A stretch of 41,598 bases of DNA. Source: Pseudomonadota bacterium (lineage in GTDB: Bacteria > Pseudomonadota > Alphaproteobacteria > Sphingomonadales > SMXR01). The notes beneath the pieces were generated by a model, which saw only the letters and a program-made list of their open reading frames with translations, did not search any database and had not been told where the DNA came from. Numbering within the stretch: position 1 is the first letter of the stretch; every line of letters starts with the position of its first letter. This document shows positions 26,063 through 34,940 of this stretch, piece after piece. The translations under genes and the position numbers were made by a program. The stretch lies in the NCBI GenBank assembly GCA_022566895.1, contig JADFIA010000017.1, positions 1 through 41,598 on the forward strand, written 5' to 3'.

Positions 26063-26862
26063 AGCACTTGAGGAACAGGCGGCGATTGGCCACGGGGTTT
26101 TTGGTCTGCATGGCCTTGGCGGCCTGCGCGGAGTCACAAACACAAACAGGCGGCCCGGTGACTGCGGAAGACTGGCTGCGGAATGACCGCGAGCTGATGC
26201 GCAAAAAGACACCGGCCCCCAAAGCAGTTACCTCGCCCGAGGCGGCGGCGCAGAAAGCGGTCTCCGGCCGGATCCTTCCACCATCCAAAATCGAGGCACC
26301 CCCGATGCCAACCTTGCCGCCACCCGAGGTCGAAGAAAAGGGAACCATCCCGCCGGCAGCAAAATCGATCGAGACTCTACCCACCGCGGCCGCACCACCT
26401 GCCGCAGCACCGTCCCCGCGAGCCAAATCACTACCCCCGGCGGGGAGCAAAGTGTTGGCACCGCCACCCCTGATCGCAGCTCCCGAGCCGGTCGAATCGA
26501 CGCCGCCTGCCGGCGTCCCACCGGGCGTCGAGTTGCTGCCCAAGGAATTTACGAGACGCCCAGAAATCCCGGCCGCGCCGCGGCTTCCAGACCCGGCCAA
26601 ACTCAAAGGGTTCGAGCCGGCAGCGATGCAGGCGCTTTTGGGCGTGCCGGATTTGCTGCGTTGGGAAAGCCATGCCCAAGTGTATCAATATCGCGGTGCC
26701 AAATGTGTGCTCGACATCATCTTTTATGAGAGCCCAAACGGCGGCCCGTTCCAGGCGGTGCATTTGTCGGCCCGCGGGCCCGGCGGTCAGGACACCGAAG
26801 TCAAAACCTGTCTGGTTGACCTGTTGCCCGCCGAGTCCTGGCCCGAAACACTCCTGAACTGA
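26059..26862 (+). CDS. Proline-rich lipoprotein of unknown function
   Basis: 267 residues. A signal peptide ending in ALAACAES gives a lipidated cysteine at about residue 23. Residues 50-190 are a Pro/Ala/Glu-rich, probably extended linker (repeated PPP, APxP, PPA). The last ~75 residues form a compact domain (KLKGFEPAAMQALLGVPDLLRWESHAQVYQYRGAKCVLDIIFY) with two cysteines that could form a disulfide; a similar terminal domain occurs in uncharacterised alphaproteobacterial proteins. The layout suggests a lipid-anchored domain held away from the membrane. It is translationally coupled to the EI24 gene and converges with nth. Function unknown. Confidence 0.75.
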   Translation: MKHLRNRRRLATGFLVCMALAACAESQTQTGGPVTAEDWLRNDRELMRKKTPAPKAVTSPEAAAQKAVSGRILPPSKIEAPPMPTLPPPEVEEKGTIPPAAKSIETLPTAAAPPAAAPSPRAKSLPPAGSKVLAPPPLIAAPEPVESTPPAGVPPGVELLPKEFTRRPEIPAAPRLPDPAKLKGFEPAAMQALLGVPDLLRWESHAQVYQYRGAKCVLDIIFYESPNGGPFQAVHLSARGPGGQDTEVKTCLVDLLPAESWPETLLN

Positions 26863-26883
26863 AAAATCACGCTTCAATAGGGG

Positions 26884-27519
26884 CTAGGCAACCGTTTTGT
26901 CTTGGTAGGCGCAGAGATTGTTGACCACACAGGCCGTACATTCGGGCTTGCGGGCCTTGCAAACGTAACGGCCGTGCAGGATCAGCCAGTGATGGGCATG
27001 ACGTCTGTAGGGTGCTGGTATCGCCCTTATCAATCCCTGCTCCACCTCAAGCGGTGTCTTGCCGGGCGCCAGACCGGTGCGGTTCGAAAGTCTGAATATA
27101 TGGGTGTCTACGGCGCAGGTTTCCTGTCCGAAAGCGATATTCAAAACCACGTTCGCGGTCTTGCGGCCAACGCCGGGCAGGCTTTCGAGGCTCTCGCGGT
27201 CCTCGGGCACCCGGCCATCGAATTCCTGAACCAACTTCTCGCTCAGGCCGATGATCGCCTTGGCCTTGTTGTTAAAAAGACCGATGGTCTTGATGTAGTT
27301 CTTCAGCCCGTCCAGCCCCAGATCGAGCATCTGAGGCGGCGTTTTGGCAATCTGGAATAGCTTGCCGGTGGCCTTGTTGACACCGACGTCGGTGGATTGC
27401 GCCGACAAAACGACGGCCACCAGCAGGGTATAGGGATTAATATAATCGAGCTCACCCTTCGGCTCCGGGTTGGCCTCGCGAAGGCGCCCAAAAAACGATT
27501 CGACGTCGGCTGGCTTCAT
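26884..27519 (-). CDS. nth: Endonuclease III
   Basis: Base-excision repair glycosylase/AP lyase for oxidised pyrimidines. 211 residues, the same length as the E. coli enzyme. The helix-hairpin-helix LPGVGRKTANVVL carries the catalytic lysine, the catalytic aspartate is in AVDTHIFRLSNR, and the [4Fe-4S] cluster motif C-x6-C-x2-C-x5-C is complete at the C-terminus. The frame is open 33 bases further upstream, but the ATG at 27519 follows the dapB stop by 4 bases and has GACGGGTAAG before it. It is the second gene of a dapB-nth pair. Confidence 0.95.
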   Translation of the reverse strand: MKPADVESFFGRLREANPEPKGELDYINPYTLLVAVVLSAQSTDVGVNKATGKLFQIAKTPPQMLDLGLDGLKNYIKTIGLFNNKAKAIIGLSEKLVQEFDGRVPEDRESLESLPGVGRKTANVVLNIAFGQETCAVDTHIFRLSNRTGLAPGKTPLEVEQGLIRAIPAPYRRHAHHWLILHGRYVCKARKPECTACVVNNLCAYQDKTVA

Positions 27520-27523
27520 TTTC

Positions 27524-28363
27524 TTACCCGTCTCCCAGCCCCAGCATTTCACGCATGCCGTAAAGTCCGGGTGGCTGGGCGTAAAGCCAGGTGGCGGCGC
27601 GAAGCGCCCCCCGGGCGAAGATGCGCCGATCGCCGGCCCGATGGGTCAATTCGATCCGCTCACCGGGGCCGGCGAAAAGAACCGTATGCTCGCCTGCCAC
27701 ATCGCCGCCCCGAGCGACCACAAAACCGATCTTGCCGTGCGGTCGCTCACCGCGGCGGTCCGAAGAATCGAGCAAACCCAAATCCTCAAGGCTGCCGCCG
27801 CGTCCCTCGGCGGCGGCCCGGCCAAACGCCAGCGCGGTTCCTGAAGGGGCGTCGCGCTTGTGGCGATGGTGGATTTCCTGAATCTCGATATCGAACTCCG
27901 GCCCGAGCTTTGCAGCCAACATCCTTGTCGCCTCGATAAGCAAATTGACCCCCGGGCTCATATTGGCGGCGATCAGCACCGGAGCCTTGTGCGACGCCTT
28001 TTCAAGGGCCTTTTGATCTTTCTGGCGGAGACCGCTGGTGCCGACAAGCAGCGCCGTTCGGCTGGCCGCCGCCGCCGCCGCATGCTGGAGCGCCGCTTCG
28101 GGCGTAGTGAAATCCAAAACCACATCCGAAACCTCGAATAGCGCCTCGGCATCACCGAAGGCCGATAAGCCGAGAGGTTCCCGGGTCCGGGGATCGAGCA
28201 AAGGATCATCGAATTGCGGATGGCTCGTGCTTTCCGAACCGGCGGCAAAAAAGAAAGCGCCTTCCGAGCGCAATATTTCGCCAAGCAGAGTCTGTCCCAT
28301 ACGCCCCCAGACACCGGCGATGCCGATGCCAAGGGATTTCGAGGTTGCGGACTCGCTGGTCAT
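27524..28363 (-). CDS. dapB: 4-hydroxy-tetrahydrodipicolinate reductase
   Basis: NAD(P)H-dependent reductase of the diaminopimelate/lysine pathway. 279 residues. The nucleotide-binding loop reads GIAGVWGRMG, the middle has VLDFTTPEAALQHA and VGTSGL, and the catalytic signature is HHRHKRDAPSGTAL. Many longer in-frame starts exist, but the ATG at 28363 has GGGAG at 5 bases and gives the normal N-terminal length. It lies downstream of dnaJ on the same strand (dnaK-dnaJ-dapB order) and 4 bases ahead of nth. Confidence 0.94.
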   Translation of the reverse strand: MTSESATSKSLGIGIAGVWGRMGQTLLGEILRSEGAFFFAAGSESTSHPQFDDPLLDPRTREPLGLSAFGDAEALFEVSDVVLDFTTPEAALQHAAAAAASRTALLVGTSGLRQKDQKALEKASHKAPVLIAANMSPGVNLLIEATRMLAAKLGPEFDIEIQEIHHRHKRDAPSGTALAFGRAAAEGRGGSLEDLGLLDSSDRRGERPHGKIGFVVARGGDVAGEHTVLFAGPGERIELTHRAGDRRIFARGALRAATWLYAQPPGLYGMREMLGLGDG

Positions 28364-28486
28364 ACAAGCTCCCATACCGGACGCGCCCGAACAAACGAAT
28401 CGCCCGGGCCGGCAAATCATAGCGGAAGGCGCCGCTGATCCATATGCCGTGATTTCATTAAGCAACAGGGGCCCAAGAATGGACGC

Positions 28487-29596
28487 TCAATCCCGCAGGA
28501 AATCGACCACACGTTTCAAGAAACTGGAGGCCTCGGGGCTCCAGTTATCCGCCTTGCGGGTGCCAAACTGGCGCAACAGCTCCTTTTGCGCCTTGGTCAG
28601 GTTCTTCGGCGTCTCGACCTGCGCCTCGACGATCATGTCCCCGCGAAAACCGGAGTTGAGCTGCGGCAGGCCGTGCGAGCGGAGTTGGAATCGGCGGCCG
28701 CTCTCGGTGCCCTCCGGAATTTTTATCCTTTGACGCTGGCCGGCGATAGTTGCGACCTCGACCTCGCCGCCAAGAGCGGCGGTGGTCATCGGGATGGGAA
28801 TACGGCAAAATATCGTCGTCCCGTCACGCTCGAAGATGAGGTGGGAGGTTATCGAAATGAAAATATAAAGATCACCGGCAGGTCCGCCCCGAAACCCAGC
28901 TTCACCTTCGCCTGAAAGGCGGATGCGGGTGCCGTTCTCGACCCCCGGCGGCACCTTGACCGCCAGCGCCCTTTCCTTCTGCACGCGTCCCGCGCCCCCA
29001 CAAGCCGTGCAGGAGCTTGCGATCACCTGGCCGGCGCCCTGACAGGCGGGGCAGGTTCGTTCAACCATGAAAAACCCCTGCTGCGAGCGGATCTTGCCCT
29101 GACCATTGCAGGTCGCACACGCCTCGGGCTGTGTCCCCGGTTCGGCGCCCGAACCCTCGCAGGGTTCGCATTGCGCAGTGGTCGCGACCTTAATGCTCGC
29201 TTCAGTGCCCGAGAAAACATCCTCGAGAGAAATTTCCAGATTGTATCGCAAATCAGCGCCGCGGCGGGCCGCCGTGCGCGAACGCCGGCCGCTACCCATA
29301 AAGTCGCCGAAAAGATCGTCGAAAACTTCCGAAAAACTGGTCGCAAAATCAAAACCGCCACCGCTGCCGTTGTCAAAAGCGGCATGGCCAAAGCGGTCGT
29401 AGGCGGCCCGCTTCTGGTGGTTGCTCAGCACATCGTAGGCTTCGTTGATGGCTTTAAATTTCCGCGCTGCTTCGGTGTTACCTGGATTACGGTCCGGGTG
29501 ACACCGCATGGCTAACTTGCGGAAGGCCCTCTTGACTGTGGCTGCGTCACTCGAGCGGTCAACGCCGAGGAGTTCATAATAATCCTGCTTGGCCAT
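28487..29596 (-). CDS. dnaJ: Chaperone protein DnaJ
   Basis: Hsp40 co-chaperone that delivers substrates to DnaK and stimulates its ATPase. 369 residues. The J domain has the HPD motif in MRCHPDRNPG; a short Gly/Phe region follows (GSGGGFDF); the zinc centre has all four CxxCxGxG repeats (CEPCEGSG, CATCNGQG, CPACQGAG, CTACGGAG); and the C-terminal substrate domains are complete. It lies 130 bases downstream of dnaK on the same strand; no separate heat-shock promoter is apparent in this gap, so transcription from the dnaK promoter is likely. Confidence 0.96.
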   Translation of the reverse strand: MAKQDYYELLGVDRSSDAATVKRAFRKLAMRCHPDRNPGNTEAARKFKAINEAYDVLSNHQKRAAYDRFGHAAFDNGSGGGFDFATSFSEVFDDLFGDFMGSGRRSRTAARRGADLRYNLEISLEDVFSGTEASIKVATTAQCEPCEGSGAEPGTQPEACATCNGQGKIRSQQGFFMVERTCPACQGAGQVIASSCTACGGAGRVQKERALAVKVPPGVENGTRIRLSGEGEAGFRGGPAGDLYIFISITSHLIFERDGTTIFCRIPIPMTTAALGGEVEVATIAGQRQRIKIPEGTESGRRFQLRSHGLPQLNSGFRGDMIVEAQVETPKNLTKAQKELLRQFGTRKADNWSPEASSFLKRVVDFLRD

Positions 29597-29726
29597 GGCT
29601 TTGCTGCTAACGCGCCTCCCGCCTTTCGCACGCTCAAGGGATTCCTGCCATCCAATGGTCGACCACCCCCGGGGTCTGATGATGACCTTCCGGGGCGGAT
29701 CAACTCAACCGGAAACCGAGCGGGCG

Positions 29727-31649
29727 TTATTGATCGCCCTTTTCGTCCTCGACTTCCTCAAAGTCCGCGTCCACGACATCATCGCTATCGGCGGCGGCGG
29801 CGGAATCTTCCGTTGTCGCCTCTGCAGCCGCGCTTTGGGTTGCTGCCTCGGCCTTGTAAATTTCCTCCCCGAGCCTCAAGGATACTTGGGCCAGGGCGTC
29901 CGTTTTCTGACGAAGATCATCTATATCCTCGGACTTTAGGGCCTCTGTGACCGCCTCTGATGCCTCTTGGATCGATGTGCGGATAGTCTCGTTCACCTTG
30001 TCGCCGTGCTCGGCCAGGTTTTTTGCGGTTGCATCAACCAGCGCTTCCGCCTGGTTGCGCAGCTCTGCCTCGGCGCGCCGCTTTTTGTCTTCTTCGGCGT
30101 GCTCCTCGGCTTCCTTGACCATCGTTTCGATGTCGTCGTCCGAAAGACCGCCCGAGGCCTGGATGCGAACCTGCTGTTCCTTGCCGGTTCCCTTGTCCTT
30201 GGCTGATACGTTGACGATGCCGTTTGCGTCGATATCGAAAGTCACCTCGATCTGAGGAATACCCTTGGGCGACGGCGGCAGGCCGATAAGGTCGAACTGC
30301 CCCAGAAGCTTATTGTCGGCAGCCATTTCCCGCTCGCCCTGGAAAACCCGGATCGTAACCGCGGCCTGGTTGTCCTCTGCGGTCGAAAAAACCTGGCTCT
30401 TTTCAGTCGGGATCGTCGTATTGCGATCGATAAGGCGCGTGAACAGGCCGCCCAGGGTTTCGATGCCCAGCGACAGCGGCGTCACATCCAAAAGCAATAC
30501 GTCTTTCACGTCACCCTGAAGAACCCCGGCCTGAATGGCAGCGCCCATGGCCACCACCTCGTCCGGATTGACGCCCTTATGGGGCTCGCGGCCAAAAAAT
30601 TCCTTGACCGCCTCGATGACCTTGGGCATCCGGGTCATGCCGCCCACCAGAACCACATCCTCGATCTCGCCGGCTGCTATCCCGGCGTCCTTCAGCGCCG
30701 TCTTGCAGGGCGCCAAGGTCCTCTTAATCAGATCGTCAACCAAACTTTCCAGCTTGGCCCGGGTCAGTTTCATGGTCAGATGCTTGGGGCCCGACTGGTC
30801 AGCCGTTATGAACGGCAGATTGACCTCGGTCTGGGTCGCCGTTGAAAGCTCGATCTTGGCCTTCTCGGCTGCTTCTCTTAGGCGCTGTAGCGCCAGCTTG
30901 TCACCGCGCAGGTCAATGCCGCTTTCCTTCTTGAACTCATCGGCTAGATATTCAACCACCCGCAAATCGAAGTCTTCCCCACCCAGGAAGGTATCGCCGC
31001 TTGTTGATTTAACTTCGAACACGCCGTCACCGATTTCGAGAACCGAGACGTCAAAGGTACCGCCGCCGAGGTCATAAACAGCGATCGTGCGGCCTTCGTG
31101 CTTTTCGAGGCCATAGGCCATGGCGGCGGCGGTCGGCTCGTTGATGATTCTCAAAACCTCGAGCCCGGCGATCTTGCCGGCGTCCTTGGTTGCTTGACGC
31201 TGGGCATCATTAAAATAGGCCGGAACGGTAATCACCGCCTGGGTGATGGTTTCGCCAAAGAAGCTCTCGGCGGTTTCCTTCATCTTTTGAAGAATAAAGG
31301 CGGAGACCTGGCTAGGGCTGTACTTTTTGCCCTGGGCCTCGACCCAGGCGTCGCCGTTGCCGGCCTTGATGATGGTGTAAGGCACCATGTCCATATCTTT
31401 CTTGGTCATCGGATCGTCAAAGCCGCGGCCGATCAGTCGCTTGATGGCAAATAAGGTATTGCTAGGGTTGGTAACCGCTTGGCGTTTGGCGGACTGTCCC
31501 ACGAGGCGTTCGCCCTGGTCTGTAAAGGCGACCATGGACGGGGTGGTCCGCGCACCTTCCGTATTTTCGATGACCTTCGGTTTTGACCCTTCCATAACCG
31601 CGACGCAGCTATTCGTCGTCCCGAGGTCGATACCAATAACTTTAGCCAT
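29727..31649 (-). CDS. dnaK: Chaperone protein DnaK
   Basis: Hsp70 chaperone. 640 residues, full length. The N-terminus [21 protein letters not shown], the phosphate motif [19 protein letters not shown], the linker [19 protein letters not shown] and the acidic C-terminus ending [14 protein letters not shown] are all typical. A GGAGTGAAGG ribosome binding site precedes the ATG. The transcript probably starts near 31802 at the predicted RpoH promoter, giving a leader of about 150 bases. dnaJ follows; grpE and hrcA lie on the other side of a copper-chaperone gene. Confidence 0.98.
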   Translation of the reverse strand: MAKVIGIDLGTTNSCVAVMEGSKPKVIENTEGARTTPSMVAFTDQGERLVGQSAKRQAVTNPSNTLFAIKRLIGRGFDDPMTKKDMDMVPYTIIKAGNGDAWVEAQGKKYSPSQVSAFILQKMKETAESFFGETITQAVITVPAYFNDAQRQATKDAGKIAGLEVLRIINEPTAAAMAYGLEKHEGRTIAVYDLGGGTFDVSVLEIGDGVFEVKSTSGDTFLGGEDFDLRVVEYLADEFKKESGIDLRGDKLALQRLREAAEKAKIELSTATQTEVNLPFITADQSGPKHLTMKLTRAKLESLVDDLIKRTLAPCKTALKDAGIAAGEIEDVVLVGGMTRMPKVIEAVKEFFGREPHKGVNPDEVVAMGAAIQAGVLQGDVKDVLLLDVTPLSLGIETLGGLFTRLIDRNTTIPTEKSQVFSTAEDNQAAVTIRVFQGEREMAADNKLLGQFDLIGLPPSPKGIPQIEVTFDIDANGIVNVSAKDKGTGKEQQVRIQASGGLSDDDIETMVKEAEEHAEEDKKRRAEAELRNQAEALVDATAKNLAEHGDKVNETIRTSIQEASEAVTEALKSEDIDDLRQKTDALAQVSLRLGEEIYKAEAATQSAAAEATTEDSAAAADSDDVVDADFEEVEDEKGDQ

Positions 31650-31787
31650 AATCCTTCACTCCGTTTCAGCCGGCCCGATTGGCCACAAGGCACCGCACGA
31701 GTCTCTGCAAAACTCAAGTTTGTTGTCAAACCTTCGAGGGTCCTATCACCGGCTTGTCGGCCGCGTCGTGCGGCAATCGTCAAACCG

Positions 31788-31817
31788 TTGAATAAGGCCC
31801 CACTCGGGCCCTATATA
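31788..31817 (+). promoter_or_regulatory. Possible promoter of the PCuAC gene
   Basis: TTGAAT (31788-31793) and TATATA (31812-31817) are separated by 18 bases on the plus strand. The -10 lies in the palindrome CCCTATATAGGG (31809-31820), which also forms the -10 of the opposing dnaK promoter. The match is moderate. Confidence 0.4.
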
Positions 31818-31841
31818 GGGTTGGGCCAAAGTTCCTACAAG
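31810..31841 (-). promoter_or_regulatory. Predicted RpoH (heat-shock) promoter of dnaK
   Basis: On the minus strand CTTG (31841-31838) is followed after exactly 18 bases by CCTATATAGG (31819-31810), a full match to the alphaproteobacterial RpoH consensus CTTG-N18-CyTATnTnnG. It points toward dnaK, whose ATG is about 160 bases downstream. Confidence 0.78.
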
Positions 31842-31858
31842 GCCCGGAAGGGGCGGAA

Positions 31859-32374
31859 ATGGAAAAATTTGCAGTGTTCGGAATCCCTTCATTTTTCAAG
31901 CGAACCGCTTGTTTCAGGACCGCTCTTGGGGCAATAACACTTTTTTTGATGATAGCCGCGCCACTTGGATCGCTTACCGCCCGGTCAAAGCAGGGGATTT
32001 TCCTGACCGACGCGTGGGTTCAGATCTCACCGATACCGGGCCGCCCGGCGGCGGCTTATTTGGTGATTGAAAACAGGCATATCTGGAGCGATTTCCTTGT
32101 GGCTGTCGAAAGCCCGGCCGCAAAGAGGATTTCGCTTCATCGGACTCGCTCGACCGGCAACGTGTCGACCATGGAAAAGATTGATCATCTCGAAATTCCA
32201 GCGCGGTCGACAACGGCATTGGCGCCCGGCAAGATCCATCTAATGCTCATGAAGACAGCCGATGACCTGGCCTCCCGGAAAACGATCCGCATTCACCTCC
32301 GCTTCGAAAAAGCGGGCTGGATTGAGGTGGAGGCGACTGTGCGGCTGATGGGAAGCCGCGAAACCACCGATTAA
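31859..32374 (+). CDS. Copper chaperone PCuAC family protein
   Basis: 171-residue exported protein of the PCuAC family (DUF461), periplasmic Cu(I) chaperones that help metallate cytochrome oxidase Cu centres. The copper motif H-x10-M-x21-H-x-M is complete: histidine of SLHRTR, methionine of VSTMEK, and IHLMLM. A membrane/signal segment (ALGAITLFLMIAAPLGSLTA) lies at about residues 21-42, with a rather long 20-residue n-region. GGAAGGGGCGG precedes the ATG. It is read divergently from dnaK and converges with grpE, so it stands between the two parts of the heat-shock region. Confidence 0.88.
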   Translation: MEKFAVFGIPSFFKRTACFRTALGAITLFLMIAAPLGSLTARSKQGIFLTDAWVQISPIPGRPAAAYLVIENRHIWSDFLVAVESPAAKRISLHRTRSTGNVSTMEKIDHLEIPARSTTALAPGKIHLMLMKTADDLASRKTIRIHLRFEKAGWIEVEATVRLMGSRETTD

Positions 32375-32395
32375 TCGCACTCAAGAGAACACTGT

Positions 32396-33007
32396 CTATT
32401 CTTCCTTGGCCTCACCGTTCTTTGCCCCTCCCGCGACCAGAACCATTGCTGGCCGCAATAGGCGGTCCCTCAGGAGGTAGCCGGACTGTATGACTTCAAC
32501 GACGGTTCCCGGCGCCGCATCGGCAACGTCAACCTCACCCATCGCCTGATGAAAATTATGGTCAAACTTTTCACCCAGTGGCTCAATTTTGCTGACGCCG
32601 TTTCTTTCGAGCACCGCCCGGAGCTCGCGTCGGGTCATCTCTACTCCCTCGACGAAAGCGGCGCTTCCCTCGGCCGATGGGTCCCCGGCGCCGGTCTCGA
32701 GCGCCCGGTCAAGATTGTCGGAAACCGAGAGCAAGTCACGCGCAAACGCGGTATTGGCATAGGCGATAGTCTCAGCCTGCTGGCGCTCGGCACGGCGACG
32801 CACGTTCTCCGCGTCGGCCAAAGCCCGCTGGCGCTTGTCTTCGAGCTCGGCAATCCGTGCGAGAAGCGTTTCGACGACCTGCTCCTCGTCTATCTCGTCC
32901 GAGTCGCTACCACTTTCCTCTGTCGTGGGAGTCTCAGCGGCGGCGACTTGCGGCTCCACCTCTTCACCCTCGACCGGGATCTCTTTCGATTCGTCCTCAT
33001 TCATCAT
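32396..33007 (-). CDS. grpE: Nucleotide exchange factor GrpE
   Basis: Promotes ADP release from DnaK. 203 residues. The acidic N-terminal ~45 residues are followed by the long coiled coil (LLARIAELEDKRQRALADAENVRRRAERQ) and the C-terminal beta domain with FDHNFHQAM and GTVVEVIQSGYLLRDRLLRPAMV, the family signature. Two adjacent ATGs (33007, 33004) follow a GGAGACGG ribosome binding site. It is 38 bases after hrcA, so hrcA-grpE form an operon. Confidence 0.96.
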   Translation of the reverse strand: MMNEDESKEIPVEGEEVEPQVAAAETPTTEESGSDSDEIDEEQVVETLLARIAELEDKRQRALADAENVRRRAERQQAETIAYANTAFARDLLSVSDNLDRALETGAGDPSAEGSAAFVEGVEMTRRELRAVLERNGVSKIEPLGEKFDHNFHQAMGEVDVADAAPGTVVEVIQSGYLLRDRLLRPAMVLVAGGAKNGEAKEE

Positions 33008-33045
33008 TTCAAGACCGTCTCCGGTGCCGACCTGTTGGTCCTCTG

Positions 33046-34089
33046 CTACAATGTCCGCCCAATCATTTTGGCCGTATAGTCGACCATCGGAATGACCCGG
33101 GCATAATTCAGGCGGGTCGGGCCGATCACGCCAATGGCGCCGATCAGCTTACCCGCTTCATTGGCATAGGGGGAGACAATGACGCTGGAGCCTGAAAGAG
33201 AAAACAATTCACTCTCGGCGCCGATGTAAATGCGCATCCCCTCGCCCTGACTGACTAGCTCCAATAGCCCGACCATCTCCTGTTTGGATTCGAGATCATC
33301 GAACAGTTGGCGAATGCGCTCCAGATTTTCAAGGGCTGCCGGCTCCTCCAAGAGATTTGCTCGTCCACGGACAATCAGCAGGCCCTTGCCACCAGACTCG
33401 ATACCACCAGACCAGATCGCCAGACCGTCCTTAACGACACTGGCGGTGAGGCGGTCGAGCTCGGTCTGATGGGTCTCAACTTCTTTTCCGATGAGAGCGA
33501 TCGCCTCCTCGATCGTTTTGTCCTGCAGCCGCGTATTCACATAATTGCTGGCTGCGGTCAGGGCCGAAGGCGGCAGGCCGAGCGGCAAATCGATGATCCG
33601 ATTCTCGACCATGCCATTTTCGAAGACCAAGACCACCAACCCGCGACGGTGCCCCAGTGTCAAAAACTCAATATGGCGCAATGGCGCACTCAACTTGGGG
33701 ACCAACACCACGCCCGTGCAGTGGCTGAGACCAGACAGCGCCGATGTGGCCTCGGTCAGCACCTCTTCCATGCTGCGCCCCTTGGCCAGACAATGTGCCT
33801 CGATGCTGGCTCTTTCCTCGGACGAAATATCGCCGATCTGCAACAGGCCGTCGACAAACAGTCGCAGCCCGATCTCGGTCGGCATACGTCCGGCCGACGT
33901 ATGCGGCGCGTACAGCAATCCGATCTCCTCAAGGTCTGCCAGAACGTTGCGAACGCTGGCCGGAGACAGTTGAACCTCAGGAATCTTGGAAATCGTGCGC
34001 GAGCCGATGGGTGCACCGGTCGAAAGGTACAATTCGACAACCTGACGAAAAATGGCCCGGGAACGGCTGTTGAGTTCTTGAATGTGCAT
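33046..34089 (-). CDS. hrcA: Heat-inducible transcription repressor HrcA
   Basis: Repressor that binds CIRCE operators of heat-shock genes, usually groESL in Alphaproteobacteria. 347 residues. The N-terminal winged helix starts MHIQELNSRSRAIFRQVVELYLSTGAPIGSRTISK, followed by SPASVRNVLADLEEIGLLYAPHTSAGRMPTEIGLR, and the C-terminal part contains SGSSVIVSPYANE. An upstream GTG (34119) is rejected because it lies at the predicted transcript start; the ATG at 34089 gives the normal N-terminus. It heads hrcA-grpE and diverges from rph. No CIRCE sequence is visible near it. Confidence 0.96.
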   Translation of the reverse strand: MHIQELNSRSRAIFRQVVELYLSTGAPIGSRTISKIPEVQLSPASVRNVLADLEEIGLLYAPHTSAGRMPTEIGLRLFVDGLLQIGDISSEERASIEAHCLAKGRSMEEVLTEATSALSGLSHCTGVVLVPKLSAPLRHIEFLTLGHRRGLVVLVFENGMVENRIIDLPLGLPPSALTAASNYVNTRLQDKTIEEAIALIGKEVETHQTELDRLTASVVKDGLAIWSGGIESGGKGLLIVRGRANLLEEPAALENLERIRQLFDDLESKQEMVGLLELVSQGEGMRIYIGAESELFSLSGSSVIVSPYANEAGKLIGAIGVIGPTRLNYARVIPMVDYTAKMIGRTL

Positions 34090-34119
34090 ACGGCTGGTGC
34101 TCTTTCCCAATTCGCCCAC

Positions 34120-34148
34120 AATGTAGGTTTGCGCTTAAAGCCCGTCAA
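34120..34148 (-). promoter_or_regulatory. Predicted sigma70-type promoter of hrcA-grpE
   Basis: On the minus strand TTGACG (34148-34143) is followed after 17 bases by TACATT (34125-34120). The -35 matches five of six and the -10 four of six consensus positions. A transcript start near 34113 would leave a short leader before the ATG at 34089. Confidence 0.55.
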
Positions 34149-34222
34149 TGCACTGGACGATTCCCGTCCCGGAGGCTAGAAGACTTTCCCAGTCTATTTA
34201 AGAAACCGGTGAGGAGGTTGCG

Positions 34223-34936
34223 ATGAGACCCTCGGGACGGGCCGCCGACGAAATACGCAGCGTGACCATGGATGCGGGCGTCGCGAAACACGCCGAGGGC
34301 TCGTGCTTGGTCAAGTTCGGCGACACCCATGTTTTGTGCTCGGCGACGCTTGAGGACCGCCCACCATCGTGGCTCAGGGATAGCGGCGGCGGTTGGGTAA
34401 CGGCCGAATATGGCATGCTGCCCCGCTCGACCCATCAACGCATGCCGCGCGAAGCGGCCCGAGGCCGGCAGAGCGGCCGGACCCAGGAGATTCAACGCCT
34501 GATCGGCCGCTCCTTAAGGGCGGTAACCGATCTTGGGGCGATTGGCGAGCGGCAGATCCGGATCGATTGTGACGTCATCCAGGCCGACGGTGGCACCCGC
34601 ACCGCAGCCATTTCAGGCGCCTATGTCGCTCTTCACAAATGCTTTGAGGGCATGCTCAAGGACAAATTGATCGAGCGTATGCCACTGGTCGATCGGGTGG
34701 CGGCCGTTTCCTGCGGTCTGTACCATGGCGCCGCGATCCTTGACCTCGACTATGAGGAAGACAGCGGGGCTGCAACCGACGCCAATTTCGTTCTGACCCG
34801 CAAGGGCGGCATTGTCGAAGTGCAGGCGACAGCCGAAGAAGCAACCTTTTGCGAGGAAGAGATGTTGCGGCTGTTGAGGCTGGCCCGCATCGGTTGCGAG
34901 ACAATTTTCAAGGTTCAGGAATCGATCCTCGGCTAG
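34223..34936 (+). CDS. rph: Ribonuclease PH
   Basis: Phosphate-dependent 3'-5' exoribonuclease that trims tRNA 3' ends. 237 residues, a standard length. The start [42 protein letters not shown] is cut here into the recognised parts: SGR, the KFGDTHVLC strand, [17 protein letters not shown] and the [15 protein letters not shown] catalytic region. A strong GAGGAGGT ribosome binding site precedes the ATG. Divergent from hrcA; rdgB follows 4 bases after its stop. Confidence 0.97.
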   Translation: MRPSGRAADEIRSVTMDAGVAKHAEGSCLVKFGDTHVLCSATLEDRPPSWLRDSGGGWVTAEYGMLPRSTHQRMPREAARGRQSGRTQEIQRLIGRSLRAVTDLGAIGERQIRIDCDVIQADGGTRTAAISGAYVALHKCFEGMLKDKLIERMPLVDRVAAVSCGLYHGAAILDLDYEEDSGAATDANFVLTRKGGIVEVQATAEEATFCEEEMLRLLRLARIGCETIFKVQESILG

Positions 34937-34940
34937 GCAC

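Noticed and set aside
29597-29726. Separate RpoH promoter or strong terminator between dnaK and dnaJ
   Set aside because: A CTTG is present on the minus strand but no CyTATnT-like -10 at 17-18 bases; GC-rich inverted segments lack a T-tract.
34117-34119. GTG as an earlier hrcA start
   Set aside because: It lies just upstream of or at the predicted transcript start, lacks a ribosome binding site and would add residues not seen in the family.
33307-34179. 290-codon open frame on the plus strand antisense to hrcA
   Set aside because: Composition is that of a shadow frame (Q, D, R-rich, no fold signature), and HrcA is clear on the minus strand.
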